Positions 54,140-63,731 of a stretch of 64,000 nucleotides of DNA are shown here, piece by piece. The notes under the pieces are model-generated. The model saw nothing but the letters and a program-made list of their open reading frames with translations. It was not told the origin of the DNA and did not search any database. The translations under genes and the position numbers were made by a program. The stretch's first letter is position 1. Every line of letters starts with the position of its first letter. Origin of the DNA: Entamoeba histolytica HM-1:IMSS. Its lineage: Eukaryota > Evosea > Mastigamoebida > Endamoebidae. Where the stretch lies: contig NW_001914870.1 of NCBI RefSeq assembly GCF_000208925.1, positions 68,351 to 132,350 on the forward strand, given 5' to 3'.

Positions 54140-54600
54140 ACACATATAATCAAAAAATGAAAGACAAGAAAGGATATAATAATGATATTGTCATATATCA
54201 AGATAAGAATATTGAACTAAAGTATATTCACAAAATAAATACAAAGATTTACAATAAGCATTAAGACAGAACAACGAAAAAAAAATATAAAGAAATAATA
54301 CCTGTAATAATTACAATAAATGGATATACAATAAAACAGTAAAAAGAATAAAGGCACTAAAATTACAAATAAACTTTCCCAAAAATATTACAAATATTAA
54401 TAACCAAAAACCTGAATGAATTAATATTTTACATAGGAAATTCTGGCAGTACGTTAGAAAAAGAACATTCTAATTCTCATTTAATGGAAATGAACTATAT
54501 GATAGAAATAGGGCATATTGAAGAAATTGAAATAAAAATATTTCTCAATATGAAGAAAATCCAAATGTGGATATATCTATTATTTGAACTTTTTTTTTTC
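54140..54600 (+). mobile_element. LINE family A 3' fragment abutting the LRR gene
   Basis: This 460-bp segment matches the last part of both LINE copies (from about 21447 and 28008), including words for KYIHKIN, the GGCAGYACRTTAGAAGAAGAAC-type stretch and the end ATATATCT...TTGA followed by a T run. It is more diverged than the copies are from each other and is full of small indels. It is a 5'-truncated old insertion. Its end lies 12 bp before the ATG of the LRR gene. Confidence 0.85.
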
Positions 54601-54612
54601 ATTTTTAAATAA
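54583..54612 (+). promoter_or_regulatory. Promoter-like GAAC and TTTTTAAATA at the LINE 3' end
   Basis: TTTGAACTT and a following TTTTTAAATA stretch lie immediately upstream of the LRR start. The full LINE copies have TTGACC at the GAAC position, so the GAAC here arose by mutation. A promoter function is inferred. Confidence 0.4.
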
Positions 54613-56217
54613 ATGTTAGGTATGACCAAATTATCGACATTACAACTTTGTCATATTTTTTCATACGTTGAGTACTTTGACTTAAAGCACTTCATACAAA
54701 TTAACCATAAATGTCAACGTGTTTGTAATCATTTAATTCAGGTACAATGTTTAGAAAGAAATTTAATAAATGTCAATGTACCATTATATTCATTACATTT
54801 AACACCTTCTATATTAAATGGTGATTCAGCAAATGATAAATTTACTACATTTGATTATAAACAACTTACACATCTTTCAAATAACTCTACATTAAAAGCG
54901 TTGTGTTTTTCATATAATGCAACAACTGAATATCATTTACTTTCAAATATTATTCATCAATTACCACTTCATTCTCTTACAAAAATTGATTTAGGTACAT
55001 ATGATATTGGAGAAGAAAATATCATAAAATATGCTACCCTTATTGGAACAACTCAAACCTCATTAAAAACTCTTTCTTTCTGGAAAGACCCAGGTAAAAA
55101 TGCAAGGTTTAGTGAACCTAGAGAAGTAGAGATGTTTTCAAAGTTAGTAAAATGTGAAAATTTAAGATGTTTTGTTTGGTCACCAAGTTTTGTTTCAATG
55201 CAAAAATTAACTTTACTTAATCTCTTTTATCATTTAGATACATTTAATGAATCTGTTGATGATTTAAAGAAATTACCTAATTTATGCTCATTAATTATAC
55301 GATCAACTACACTTAGTCAATTTTATTCTATTCATAGAGTAAGTGAATTAAGTCAATTGACTTATTTAAATATTTCTGGTACTCAAATAAATAAAGACCC
55401 AGCTGTATTTTCATTGGACAAATGCTCAAATTTAAAATATATATCAGTATATTATATTGCCAGTATTAGTGAAGAGGTATTTGATATATTAAAATATTCT
55501 ACCAAATTTCATGTTCAATTCCAATTATATTCAATTCCTTTAGAAAATAATGAATTTGCTCCATTTAATTTAACTGGTACTCAATTAGATCCTAAAAGAA
55601 TTTTAATTCTTCATATGACAATGGTTCAAAGAAAAATTAAATCCAGATTTGCTAAGGCATTATTTAATAGGTTTCAACAATGGCCACCTAATTTATATTT
55701 TAAAGGATATTCTACATTTGATGTTAGTAATATTCATAAATATACTGGTATTAGTAACTCATTAGTACGTCTTGAATTACATTTTATTGAACAATTATTA
55801 AATCTAAACTCAGTTAATTCATTCTCTTATCTTACATCCTTATCTATTAAACATTGTAAAATTAAAACAGAAGAACCTATTCCACTTAATGGATTAATTT
55901 CTTTACAACGTCTTTGTATATCTCATTGTGATAACGTTCAATTCTTGTCTATTTCAGACATTACTTCTCTTACATCATTTACTTTAAAAGATCAAACTTG
56001 TTTTACTCCTTTACTACCTCATTTAATTCAATTAACAAATCTTAAACAAATAAGTCTTAGTAATATAAGCAACGTTACAGATAACGATATCGAATTTTTA
56101 ATTCTTCTTAATAATATTAGGCATTATATCTTTGAAGAAGACTCAATCTTCCAAGAAAAAGAAAAATACTTTGCAACTCCAACAAGAACTGTTTCTTTTG
56201 TTACTCATCAAGATTAA
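54613..56217 (+). CDS. Leucine-rich repeat protein
   Basis: 534 residues. The N-terminus (LCHIFSYVEYFDLKHFIQINHKCQRVCNHLI) resembles a divergent F-box-like helical cap, as often seen in Entamoeba LRR proteins. From about residue 90 there are irregular leucine-rich units of 22-25 residues (LTKIDLGTYDIG, LKTLSFWKD, LTYLNISGTQI, LTSLSIKHCKI, LQRLCISHCDN, LKQISLSNIS). No signal peptide or membrane span, so it is probably intracellular and used for protein binding. Entamoeba has large LRR and BspA-like families. A second Met three codons later (54622) could also start the protein. The gene has only LINE-derived sequence in its first 470 bp upstream. Confidence 0.8.
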   Translation: MLGMTKLSTLQLCHIFSYVEYFDLKHFIQINHKCQRVCNHLIQVQCLERNLINVNVPLYSLHLTPSILNGDSANDKFTTFDYKQLTHLSNNSTLKALCFSYNATTEYHLLSNIIHQLPLHSLTKIDLGTYDIGEENIIKYATLIGTTQTSLKTLSFWKDPGKNARFSEPREVEMFSKLVKCENLRCFVWSPSFVSMQKLTLLNLFYHLDTFNESVDDLKKLPNLCSLIIRSTTLSQFYSIHRVSELSQLTYLNISGTQINKDPAVFSLDKCSNLKYISVYYIASISEEVFDILKYSTKFHVQFQLYSIPLENNEFAPFNLTGTQLDPKRILILHMTMVQRKIKSRFAKALFNRFQQWPPNLYFKGYSTFDVSNIHKYTGISNSLVRLELHFIEQLLNLNSVNSFSYLTSLSIKHCKIKTEEPIPLNGLISLQRLCISHCDNVQFLSISDITSLTSFTLKDQTCFTPLLPHLIQLTNLKQISLSNISNVTDNDIEFLILLNNIRHYIFEEDSIFQEKEKYFATPTRTVSFVTHQD

Positions 56218-56346
56218 CTGTATCTTTTTTTTTTGATATTTGTTTTTATATCTCTAAGGGATTTTTTAAAAATAGAATAGACACTCCTCTCTCAGTTTGG
56301 TTCATCTTAAAAGAGTGATTCTAGATCTTATTATTACTAAATCTAC

Positions 56347-57507
56347 ATGAACTCTAGATACACCTTACGGTCAAGTAATGAAAACTCTAATTGTCTTCAA
56401 AAAAAAGTGGTACTTCCTCAACCAATTCAAGTTTGGCTTCAACAAAGGAAGTGTGACTGTTATGCTCATCTTATTAAAGAAAGTACTGATTCTAACTCAA
56501 ATGCTCCTACTTTAATTCACTTATTTAAGAAAATAACAACTCTTGGAAGACAGTCTAAATGTGATGTTGTTTTTGATAGTTTAATTCATCCTATGAATAT
56601 ATCACGAATTCATGCTAAACTTGAAATGACTGCTGATGGTGTTGTTATTTCTGACCTTTCTACAAATGGGATTTTTGTTAACAATGAAAAGGTTACTTTT
56701 AAAACTTTAAGGGATGGGGATCTTATTACCTTGGCTGGAGGAAAAAGTATTGAAATAGGAACAATTTTTAAACAACCATCTTCTTCTTTCAACTTCAGAT
56801 ATGAAGTTCTTAAAAAAGGAGAAAGTCCTACTACTAACATTGATAATACTAGTGATTTTTTAACTAGTACTTCTGAAAATTGTTTAGATACTGTTTCAGA
56901 TGAATATTACTCAATGAATCTAAGAGCTAATACTGTAAGGGGAAATGTTACTTGTCCGATGTGTAAGAAACTATTTGTTGTTCCTATAACACTAAGTTGT
57001 GGTCATACCTTTTGTTATACATGTGATTTAGAATATTCAATGAAATATGGAAATTGTTATGAATGTCCTATTTGTTTTCAAAAAGCAAGAACAAGAACTA
57101 AATCGATTGTTATTGAATCAATTGTTGATAATATTATTAAAGGAGATACTCAAAGAGATAAAAGTCTCTTTGAAGAACGTCAAAGATTTGCAAGAATGTA
57201 TTTATTAAACACTCCTACATTATATGGAAAAATTAATGTTTCAAAATTACCTTATGGTTTTGGAGAATGGAAAGAAGAACAAAAACTAGAAGTTCAAAAG
57301 TTAATGTCTATTGTTAGTGGAATTGAAAGAGAAAATTGGTTTGTTGCTTTAGGAATAACAAAGTTTGATTTGATTCATGCCTCAAATGATATTATCATTC
57401 AAACATTAAGAAACTTAAAAATTAATTTTAATGACTCTGATGATCCTAAAATTAAATTGGCACTAATTTTCGTGTATATCAACACAAACCCAACTATCCC
57501 ACAATAA
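56347..57507 (+). CDS. FHA-RING protein (CHFR/RNF8-like E3 ligase)
   Basis: 386 residues. An FHA phosphothreonine-binding domain lies at about 58-140 (LGRQSKCDVVF, ISRIHAKLE, DLSTNGIFVNNEKV). A RING finger follows at about 203-250 with CPMC, CGHTFCYTC and CPIC, giving a full C3HC4 zinc ligand set. The combination is that of CHFR and RNF8, ubiquitin ligases acting in mitotic checkpoint and DNA-damage signalling. The C-terminal 130 residues are helical and unrecognised; there is no CHFR PBZ zinc finger. Probably nuclear. Identification of the domains is firm, pathway is inference. Confidence 0.92.
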   Translation: MNSRYTLRSSNENSNCLQKKVVLPQPIQVWLQQRKCDCYAHLIKESTDSNSNAPTLIHLFKKITTLGRQSKCDVVFDSLIHPMNISRIHAKLEMTADGVVISDLSTNGIFVNNEKVTFKTLRDGDLITLAGGKSIEIGTIFKQPSSSFNFRYEVLKKGESPTTNIDNTSDFLTSTSENCLDTVSDEYYSMNLRANTVRGNVTCPMCKKLFVVPITLSCGHTFCYTCDLEYSMKYGNCYECPICFQKARTRTKSIVIESIVDNIIKGDTQRDKSLFEERQRFARMYLLNTPTLYGKINVSKLPYGFGEWKEEQKLEVQKLMSIVSGIERENWFVALGITKFDLIHASNDIIIQTLRNLKINFNDSDDPKIKLALIFVYINTNPTIPQ

Positions 57508-57644
57508 GTGACTTTCCTTTTTTTTGCTTTCGGTTTTATGATGATAATAATTAAAAAGAGTTAATAAATGTAGAATGATAAGATTCTATCTTAAATTACT
57601 AGTTCAATGGATTGTACTAGAAAGAAAAAAATCATTACTTAAAG

Positions 57645-58616
57645 ATGATTATTATCCTCTTATTATTTCAACTATTTTCTGCTAAAGAATATATAACTCA
57701 AAAACAAAGAGAATATGTAACTAAGTTCTATGGACCAAAGTTTAAAGTTGAAGAAGATTATCCTTATGAAATTGATTTTAATACATATGCACATGTTGAG
57801 CTAAAATCAAAAAATCCACCGAGAAATGAAGATCGAATTTATCCTAAAAAATTATGGCTTGCAATTATTCACAGTTTTCCTTCTAAAATAAATCATGTAG
57901 AAAATACAAGAAATACTTGGTGTAGAGAAGAATACCAACAAAGGTATGGATTTAAATGCATTTTTGTTTTTGGGGAGTCATCTGCAAAGCAATTAGAACA
58001 ATACAATGAATTAGTTGAAATGAATGAAACATATCATGACATTTATTTCATTGATATGCCTGATTTAAATGAACATTGGTTTACTTTACAACAAAAAAAT
58101 ATTAATGCTTATATTATGGCACTTAAATTATTCCCAAACTACTATTTCTATACTCGAGTTGATGATGAAATTATTGTTACTGTCGATTTATTATCTGACT
58201 TTTTATTTGCTCACACCCATAACCCAACAGTTGTTGGTCAACTAACTTATCATGCCCCTTATACTAATCCAAGACATAAATATTATGACCCATTATCTAG
58301 AAATCTTCCACGGTATTACATTTATCCTGGAGGTTATTTATCTATTTTCAGTCAAGACATCATTAAATTTATTGGAAAATGGGAAAATTATTACACATTT
58401 GCCCCAAGTTCATTAGAAGATCCTGGGTTTGGTCATTGGATTTATAAATTTGCAAATACTACAAATCAAAGGGTTGACTTATTAACGCCTGAAAATTGGG
58501 GAGGACATGTAGGAACAACCTATGGTGATTACATTGTATTCCATGATCAAGAAGGACATTTGAATCAATTAGAAACATTGAATAGAAGAATAGAAGATGG
58601 GTATATGAAATATTAA
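57645..58616 (+). CDS. GT31 (beta-1,3-galactosyltransferase/fringe-like) glycosyltransferase
   Basis: 323 residues. A short hydrophobic N-terminus (1-13) acts as signal peptide or anchor. Family marks are RNTWC near residue 89, the metal-binding DxD in TRVDDE (residues 170-175), YPGGYLS near 228 and EDPGFGHW near 265, which matches the ED-x-x-x-G motif of GT31 enzymes. They transfer galactose, GlcNAc or related sugars from UDP donors in the Golgi. It is smaller than animal forms because the stem region is short. It may work in surface lipophosphoglycan or N-glycan decoration; donor and acceptor are not known. Confidence 0.88.
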   Translation: MIIILLLFQLFSAKEYITQKQREYVTKFYGPKFKVEEDYPYEIDFNTYAHVELKSKNPPRNEDRIYPKKLWLAIIHSFPSKINHVENTRNTWCREEYQQRYGFKCIFVFGESSAKQLEQYNELVEMNETYHDIYFIDMPDLNEHWFTLQQKNINAYIMALKLFPNYYFYTRVDDEIIVTVDLLSDFLFAHTHNPTVVGQLTYHAPYTNPRHKYYDPLSRNLPRYYIYPGGYLSIFSQDIIKFIGKWENYYTFAPSSLEDPGFGHWIYKFANTTNQRVDLLTPENWGGHVGTTYGDYIVFHDQEGHLNQLETLNRRIEDGYMKY

Positions 58617-58651
58617 TTAAATAAGACTTTTATTATTTTTAAATGAATAAA

Positions 58652-59476
58652 TTATTTTAACCCAACACCACTCAAAAAATTCCAAACAGAATCTATATCA
58701 TTCTCTTTCACTGAAGATTGAGCAAATTCAATTTTACTCTTGAGTTGTTCAAAATGGAATTCATCATCAGGATCTCCATACATATATAAATCATCATCAG
58801 CTATTACTTCTCCTGGTTTTGCAACTCTAACACGTAATTTGTTTAATTCTTTTTCTAATAAAATTTTAATAATATCTTTTGATTCAGACATTGGAATATC
58901 ACTCTTATTACAAAGAATTAATATTGGTATATTATTTGTATTTGATGAAATAATACAATGAAGATATCCTGCATCATCTTTAATTGTTTTCTTAACTTCA
59001 TCTCCAGCAATCATAAAAATGATACATTTAGCTAATTCAATATATTTTTTATATAATCCTCTAACTTTACCATAACCAGGAATATCCACTATTTCAAATG
59101 GTTGTTTAGTTATAGTATCATGACAAGTACCAATATTTTCAACCATAGAAGTACATGTTTCAGTAATTGTATCATTTTGTAGCTATATGTTATTAGTTTA
59201 TTTTATTATATATGATAATAAATAAATAAAAATACAAACACAAAGATATAATGATGTCTTTCCAACACCACTTATTCCAGTAATCATTACAACAGACTTT
59301 TTATTTTTATTATTTTTATTTCTCTTTGATACTATTATTAAATAAATATCGTTTTATCACGTTTATAAGAAAATAAATTTAAACAAACTGACATAAACAA
59401 TAATGCCAATTAATAATAAAACTGTTGTTGTAATTAATGAAACTAATGAAAAACTACTTTCAATAGTATTTTCCAT
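58652..59476 (-). CDS. SRPRB: Signal recognition particle receptor beta subunit, three exons
   Basis: Exons 59389-59476, 59240-59331 and 58652-59182 join in frame (introns of 57 nt each, GTTTGT ... TAG) to 236 residues. Residues 8-29 are the N-terminal membrane anchor. The GTPase motifs follow: GISGVGKTS (P-loop, in exon 2), the switch/DIPGYGKVRG (G3), and CNKSD (G4), then a C-terminal helix region with FEQLKSKIEF and a final tryptophan-containing helix. SR beta tethers SR alpha to the ER membrane for co-translational targeting. Without splicing the anchor and P-loop would be lost. The build and motif order match the family. Confidence 0.9.
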
Positions 59477-59530
59477 TTTTAATTATTATTTTTTAGTTCA
59501 TCTCATATTTTAGTTGATAAGAATATTCAA

Positions 59531-59788
59531 ATGGCACTCACAGATATTTTCATTACAATAACAGACTTAGTCTTTTTATAGTTTGTTTTTCTTTCTAACA
59601 AGTATTTAAAGTATTAATTGAGTAGTTTTGCGTCATTACTTGATTTTTCTGGACAAGTTGAATATCGTCACCCCCAAATTGGAAATGGAAATAGAACCCA
59701 TAACCCAGAAGGTGGTCACCGTTTAGGAAGTATACAAAATACACAAGTACATCATATTCCTGTTACAGGTTGTGCAGGATGTAATTAA
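59531..59788 (+). CDS. Small SelK/SelG-like membrane protein with Cys in place of Sec, two exons
   Basis: Exons 59531-59580 and 59626-59788 join across a 45-nt intron (GTTTGT ... GAGTAG) to 70 residues. The N-terminal 20 residues form one hydrophobic helix (ITITDLVFLYFASLL). A Gly/Asn/Pro/Arg-rich stretch follows (GNGNRTHNPEGGHRLGSI), and the C-terminus is GCAGC followed by Asn. This matches the layout of selenoprotein K/SelG: ER membrane helix, Gly-rich basic linker, and a C-terminal redox residue, which is selenocysteine in animals and would be Cys here. In animals SelK works in ERAD and palmitoylation complexes. Length is slightly shorter than SelK. Neither exon is large enough to be noticed alone. 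Gene is likely; the family is a layout-based inference. Confidence 0.6.
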
Positions 59789-59966
59789 TGATTTATTATT
59801 GTTGTTTTTTGGAATTTTTTAAAAATAAAATATTTACCTCAAAATAATTGGTGATGAATAGTAAAATCACCTCTAAAATATGTTTAGTTTAAAAAATTGA
59901 AAAACAAAACAAATCAAAAATAAATAATAATAATAAAATTAAATACATCATTTATTAGTATTTGCT

Positions 59967-60587
59967 TTAACATGACTCACTTCGAATTGAAGACAAATTA
60001 GGACACTCAAAAGAAACATCATATGGAAGAACTACAGAACCACTCTTTGTTGATGTTCTTGATCGAATAATTTGATTAAAATGACATCCAATTTCATTAA
60101 TATGTCTAAATCCAAAGAATTTACCATTAATAGTAACAGAATTTAACCTTTTCATAGCAATACTATTTGGTTTAATAACTTTTCTTGTTTTTCTTTCTTC
60201 AACTATAACACCACATTTATTAAGAAGCTCAATAAGATAATTATTTGTTATAGCATCAAGATATTGTCTCTTTTCTTTTAGTCCATCATATTCAAATTCA
60301 AGATGAGAAGCATCAAACACAACCTTATCGTCCTTTTTAACATTGTTAATTGTAAACATTTGATATGTCATATTTCCTCTTTTATATAGTCTATTGATAT
60401 TTACTTCATATCCAGATTGAGATAATACTCCTACAATAAAAGCTTGTTGTGCAGCATCTCTGTTCTTTGATTCTCTTTTAGCATTAATCATTTCATTTTT
60501 AACTTTTTTTTCTTCATAATTCATAACAAAGACATTTCCATCTTCAATATGAAAGGGGACACGAGTAATAAAAGCACTTGAAATCAT
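59967..60587 (-). CDS. Unrecognised 206-residue protein
   Basis: The N-terminal part holds a hydrophobic segment with HIEDGNVFVMNY; the middle is basic and helical (KNEMINAKRESKNRDAAQQAF), then a mixed alpha/beta region. Two or three cysteines near the end, and PYDVSFECPN. No known family. Full-length single exon with normal codon use. It lies 180 bp after the SelK-like gene and converges with it. Composition fits an intracellular conserved Entamoeba protein. Confidence 0.65.
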   Translation of the reverse strand: MISSAFITRVPFHIEDGNVFVMNYEEKKVKNEMINAKRESKNRDAAQQAFIVGVLSQSGYEVNINRLYKRGNMTYQMFTINNVKKDDKVVFDASHLEFEYDGLKEKRQYLDAITNNYLIELLNKCGVIVEERKTRKVIKPNSIAMKRLNSVTINGKFFGFRHINEIGCHFNQIIRSRTSTKSGSVVLPYDVSFECPNLSSIRSESC

Positions 60588-62144
60588 TCTCTTACATTAA
60601 TTTGTTTAACAAGTTCCATTTAAATATTCCATTTGCTTTTTGCTACAATTTTAAAACTACCTCGTTTCAAGTCCCACTGAATCATCCTTTATTTCGTTTT
60701 ACTGAAGTTTTCTTTGTGTCTCTTTGTTTTTTGGCTTTCTGTCCTAACCATTTTGGAATCAAACTCCCTTTTTTTCTCTTTCTTGTGACATTTCACTCAC
60801 TTTTCTTAACTTATTCTTGCCTCATTCTACATTCCTTCTTTCTTTCAATTTTGTATTTTCATTTTTTGCTTATTGGTTTCCATGTCATCACTTTGTAAAA
60901 ACAAAACATTAGAAGCTAAGAAACTAATCATAAATAAGGAGATTTTGTTTATTTGGTTTATGTTCTTGTTTTTCAGTATTACCAACTAAAATAATCTTCT
61001 TAAAAAATTCATCATTTATTCCCTCATTTGTCTTGTTTCTTTCTGTCTTTGATTTTTCTACGTAGAACAAAAATGAAAAAAGGAAATTCAAAACATTCCT
61101 TTTGACTTGTTTTTTTTTTCGTGAATAAACATTATTGTCAATTCTTTGTTAGTGGAAGTTAAATTCTATATAATCCCTTTCAATTTGATGAGCTTTAATT
61201 TTCTTGACAGATCTCACCTCTCCAATATGTATTTATTGGCTCTTAACATTAAGTTTTCAATATTCTTACATTAAACAAAACACATTCCCAATCCAAAAAA
61301 TAAATAATCAGTCACTTTTTTCGTACATCCACTAATCTTTTTTATTTGTTTAATTTCTATCTTAAATATGTTCTAAGTAATGTGCTTGTATGACTCACTA
61401 CATAACAATGAAGGACAATATATTATAAAACAATATTTTTATTATTACTAATCTAAATAACCAACAGATGTGAGTCATACATATCTACTCATAACTTACT
61501 TAATTTGAATGACTTTCATTAACTCATTCAATTCTCTGTTATTGACATTTAATTCTTAAATTGATTAACCTAACCATTTTTGTTTTTAGACTTTACTATT
61601 TCATATCAACTTACCCAATTGAGTATTAATAATTTCCTTTTAATGATAGATTGGATTAATTTTAAAGTATGAAGTCTGAATTAATAAGGTATTTTCAAAA
61701 CCTTGGAATAATATTTAAAGGTTAACTCTGTATCTCTTTAACTTTCTATGACAAGCATATATACTATAATGCTTCTCTTTTATCTGTATTTTTTTTTCCA
61801 TGTAAAAGAATTAATAAATATGACTTAAATTGCTTTTCAGTTTGAATAAAGGTAGTGTATTGTTTGTTCATAAAAATTACATAGACTATTGATGCATTTA
61901 CTTCAATAAACTAACATTCACTATTAGTCATTAAAATTTTAAGTTCCTTGTGCACTTCCCCAATAGCTTTGATAGATTGATTTTCAAGGTATTTGAAAAT
62001 ATGAGATTATATTTTCTATTTATTTCTAACAATCCTTAACATCTGAAAATTCGAAGAGTCTAAAACCTTTCTTTTCTTCCACATCTCTTATAACATGAAA
62101 AGGCAAAGATATATAATAAGATATGTTGATTAAAGGGATGTTAT
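60588..62144. other. 1.6-kb intergenic spacer
   Basis: Between two unrelated genes. Pyrimidine-rich near 60600-60900, where a Phe/Leu/Ser-rich frame is open but without gene-like features. The remainder is AT-rich, with no repeat from elsewhere in the window and no RNA gene recognised. Confidence 0.6.
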
Positions 62145-63545
62145 ATGAGTAGATTATTTACTAAAACAAAGAAAAAACCTTTATTTTTTAATAAACAAAC
62201 ACCAATTGAATATAATAAACAAGAAAATGATATTGAAAAAGTCAAATTACATGATTCTAGCAATGGTTTTAATCCATTTGACACAATGAAAGAAGAAGGA
62301 TTTGATACTAGTGATACAATGAGATGGTTTGACAAAATGACAACTGACAGTGGAGAAGTGTTATTAAAAAATGAAAGTACCAGTGTTAAAAGTTTCAATA
62401 GTATAACTTCATTTCAGTTTTCACCAGAAGAAGAAGGAGAAAAAGTCACAAATAAGATGAATGAAGATATTCAACCAAAAGTGTTTCCAGAACCAAGAAA
62501 CGAGAGAATTATTTCAGAACAATTAAAAGAGTCAAAGAAAAATGAAAATCAGGTAATTGAGACAAAAGAAATAAAACGTACTGATAATCCAATCAAACAA
62601 GAACCAGACAAAGAAATAAATAAACCCAACGAACATCCTCAAGTGAAACCAAAAGTAAATAAGAAATCGAATTTCCATATTTCAATGAAAAAATTTGAAT
62701 TTAAAAAACCCAATTTAATGTCAAAACCACTGAAAGATCGAATGAAAGATTCAATTAAACAAATCAACGAAAAATCTATTCACAAATCATCTGACAACCA
62801 TAACTTCCAACTTAGAATTAATCCAAACGACAATTCATCAATCAGAAATCAAACCACAAAGGATATAGAATTAGAGAAAGAGTTAAGAAAAGAGTCAGAA
62901 GAAGGTTTTAAAAAAGAGGCTAACATTAAGAAGATTATAGACTTTCCTGACAATATGCAGACTATGAAAAATTCTAATAATAAAGCAAATATAAACCAAA
63001 AAGAACTTCAAGAACATATAGTTATTAAACAAGAAGAGAAAAAAGAGATATGTTCATTGAAGCGTAGAACAGAAACAAATCAAGAAAATGAAATTATTCC
63101 ACCACCAAAACGTCCAATTACTAACAAAGAAAATAAAAACAATCTTTCTAAATTTGAAATACCAACACTTAAACTTCCAATTATGTTTAATTCAACAGAT
63201 AATAGATTAGAATGCTTAAAAAGGATTTCTACTGTTATTCAAATGTTAAATTATGCACCTATCAAGAAGGAACTACAAACATCTAAAGTGATTTTTCTTC
63301 CAGAAATACATTCTATTCCAAAACCAACGACAGAAGAAGAAATGAAAGCATCTCTTTTATTCTGTAAGCAGAGGATAGAAAAATTAGGTAATGAAATTGA
63401 ATGTCTTTTACCTATTACGTGTTGTGTAGCAGAAAAGGTACTAGAACAATTAAAAGAAATTCATGAATCACGAAAAAATAAGTTAGCCATTGTTTGTTTT
63501 TATCATTTGGAATATACAAATAATGAAACTCATAATGGTAGATAA
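62145..63545 (+). CDS. Unrecognised 466-residue disordered nuclear-type protein
   Basis: Residues 1-340 are low complexity, Lys/Glu/Asn/Ser-rich and probably disordered, with several basic KKK and KKP clusters and short repeats of KEINKP-type. A compact C-terminal part (about 345-460) looks helical: LKRISTVIQMLNYAPIKKEL and EEEMKASLLFCKQRIEKLGNEIE. No domain recognised. The build suits chromatin, kinetochore or RNA-processing scaffold proteins; that is only a guess. Single exon, starts at the first Met. Confidence 0.7.
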   Translation: MSRLFTKTKKKPLFFNKQTPIEYNKQENDIEKVKLHDSSNGFNPFDTMKEEGFDTSDTMRWFDKMTTDSGEVLLKNESTSVKSFNSITSFQFSPEEEGEKVTNKMNEDIQPKVFPEPRNERIISEQLKESKKNENQVIETKEIKRTDNPIKQEPDKEINKPNEHPQVKPKVNKKSNFHISMKKFEFKKPNLMSKPLKDRMKDSIKQINEKSIHKSSDNHNFQLRINPNDNSSIRNQTTKDIELEKELRKESEEGFKKEANIKKIIDFPDNMQTMKNSNNKANINQKELQEHIVIKQEEKKEICSLKRRTETNQENEIIPPPKRPITNKENKNNLSKFEIPTLKLPIMFNSTDNRLECLKRISTVIQMLNYAPIKKELQTSKVIFLPEIHSIPKPTTEEEMKASLLFCKQRIEKLGNEIECLLPITCCVAEKVLEQLKEIHESRKNKLAIVCFYHLEYTNNETHNGR

Positions 63546-63731
63546 AAAAACAAGAAGAGGAAATGAAAACACTTCAAGAAACACTTCACGCAAACAGAAC
63601 AATAAAATAATTTTTATAAGTTAAGTTTCTGCAACAAAAACAAATTTCTCAGGTTTTAACATAAACAAAAATGAGAAAAAAAAAAAAAAGAATAAAAAAA
63701 GAAAAGAACTACCTAATTAAAAAATAAACAA

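Noticed and set aside
60578..60898. A 106-codon Phe/Leu/His-rich plus-strand frame
   Set aside because: Pyrimidine-rich non-coding composition, overlaps the start of the minus-strand gene, and has no domain.
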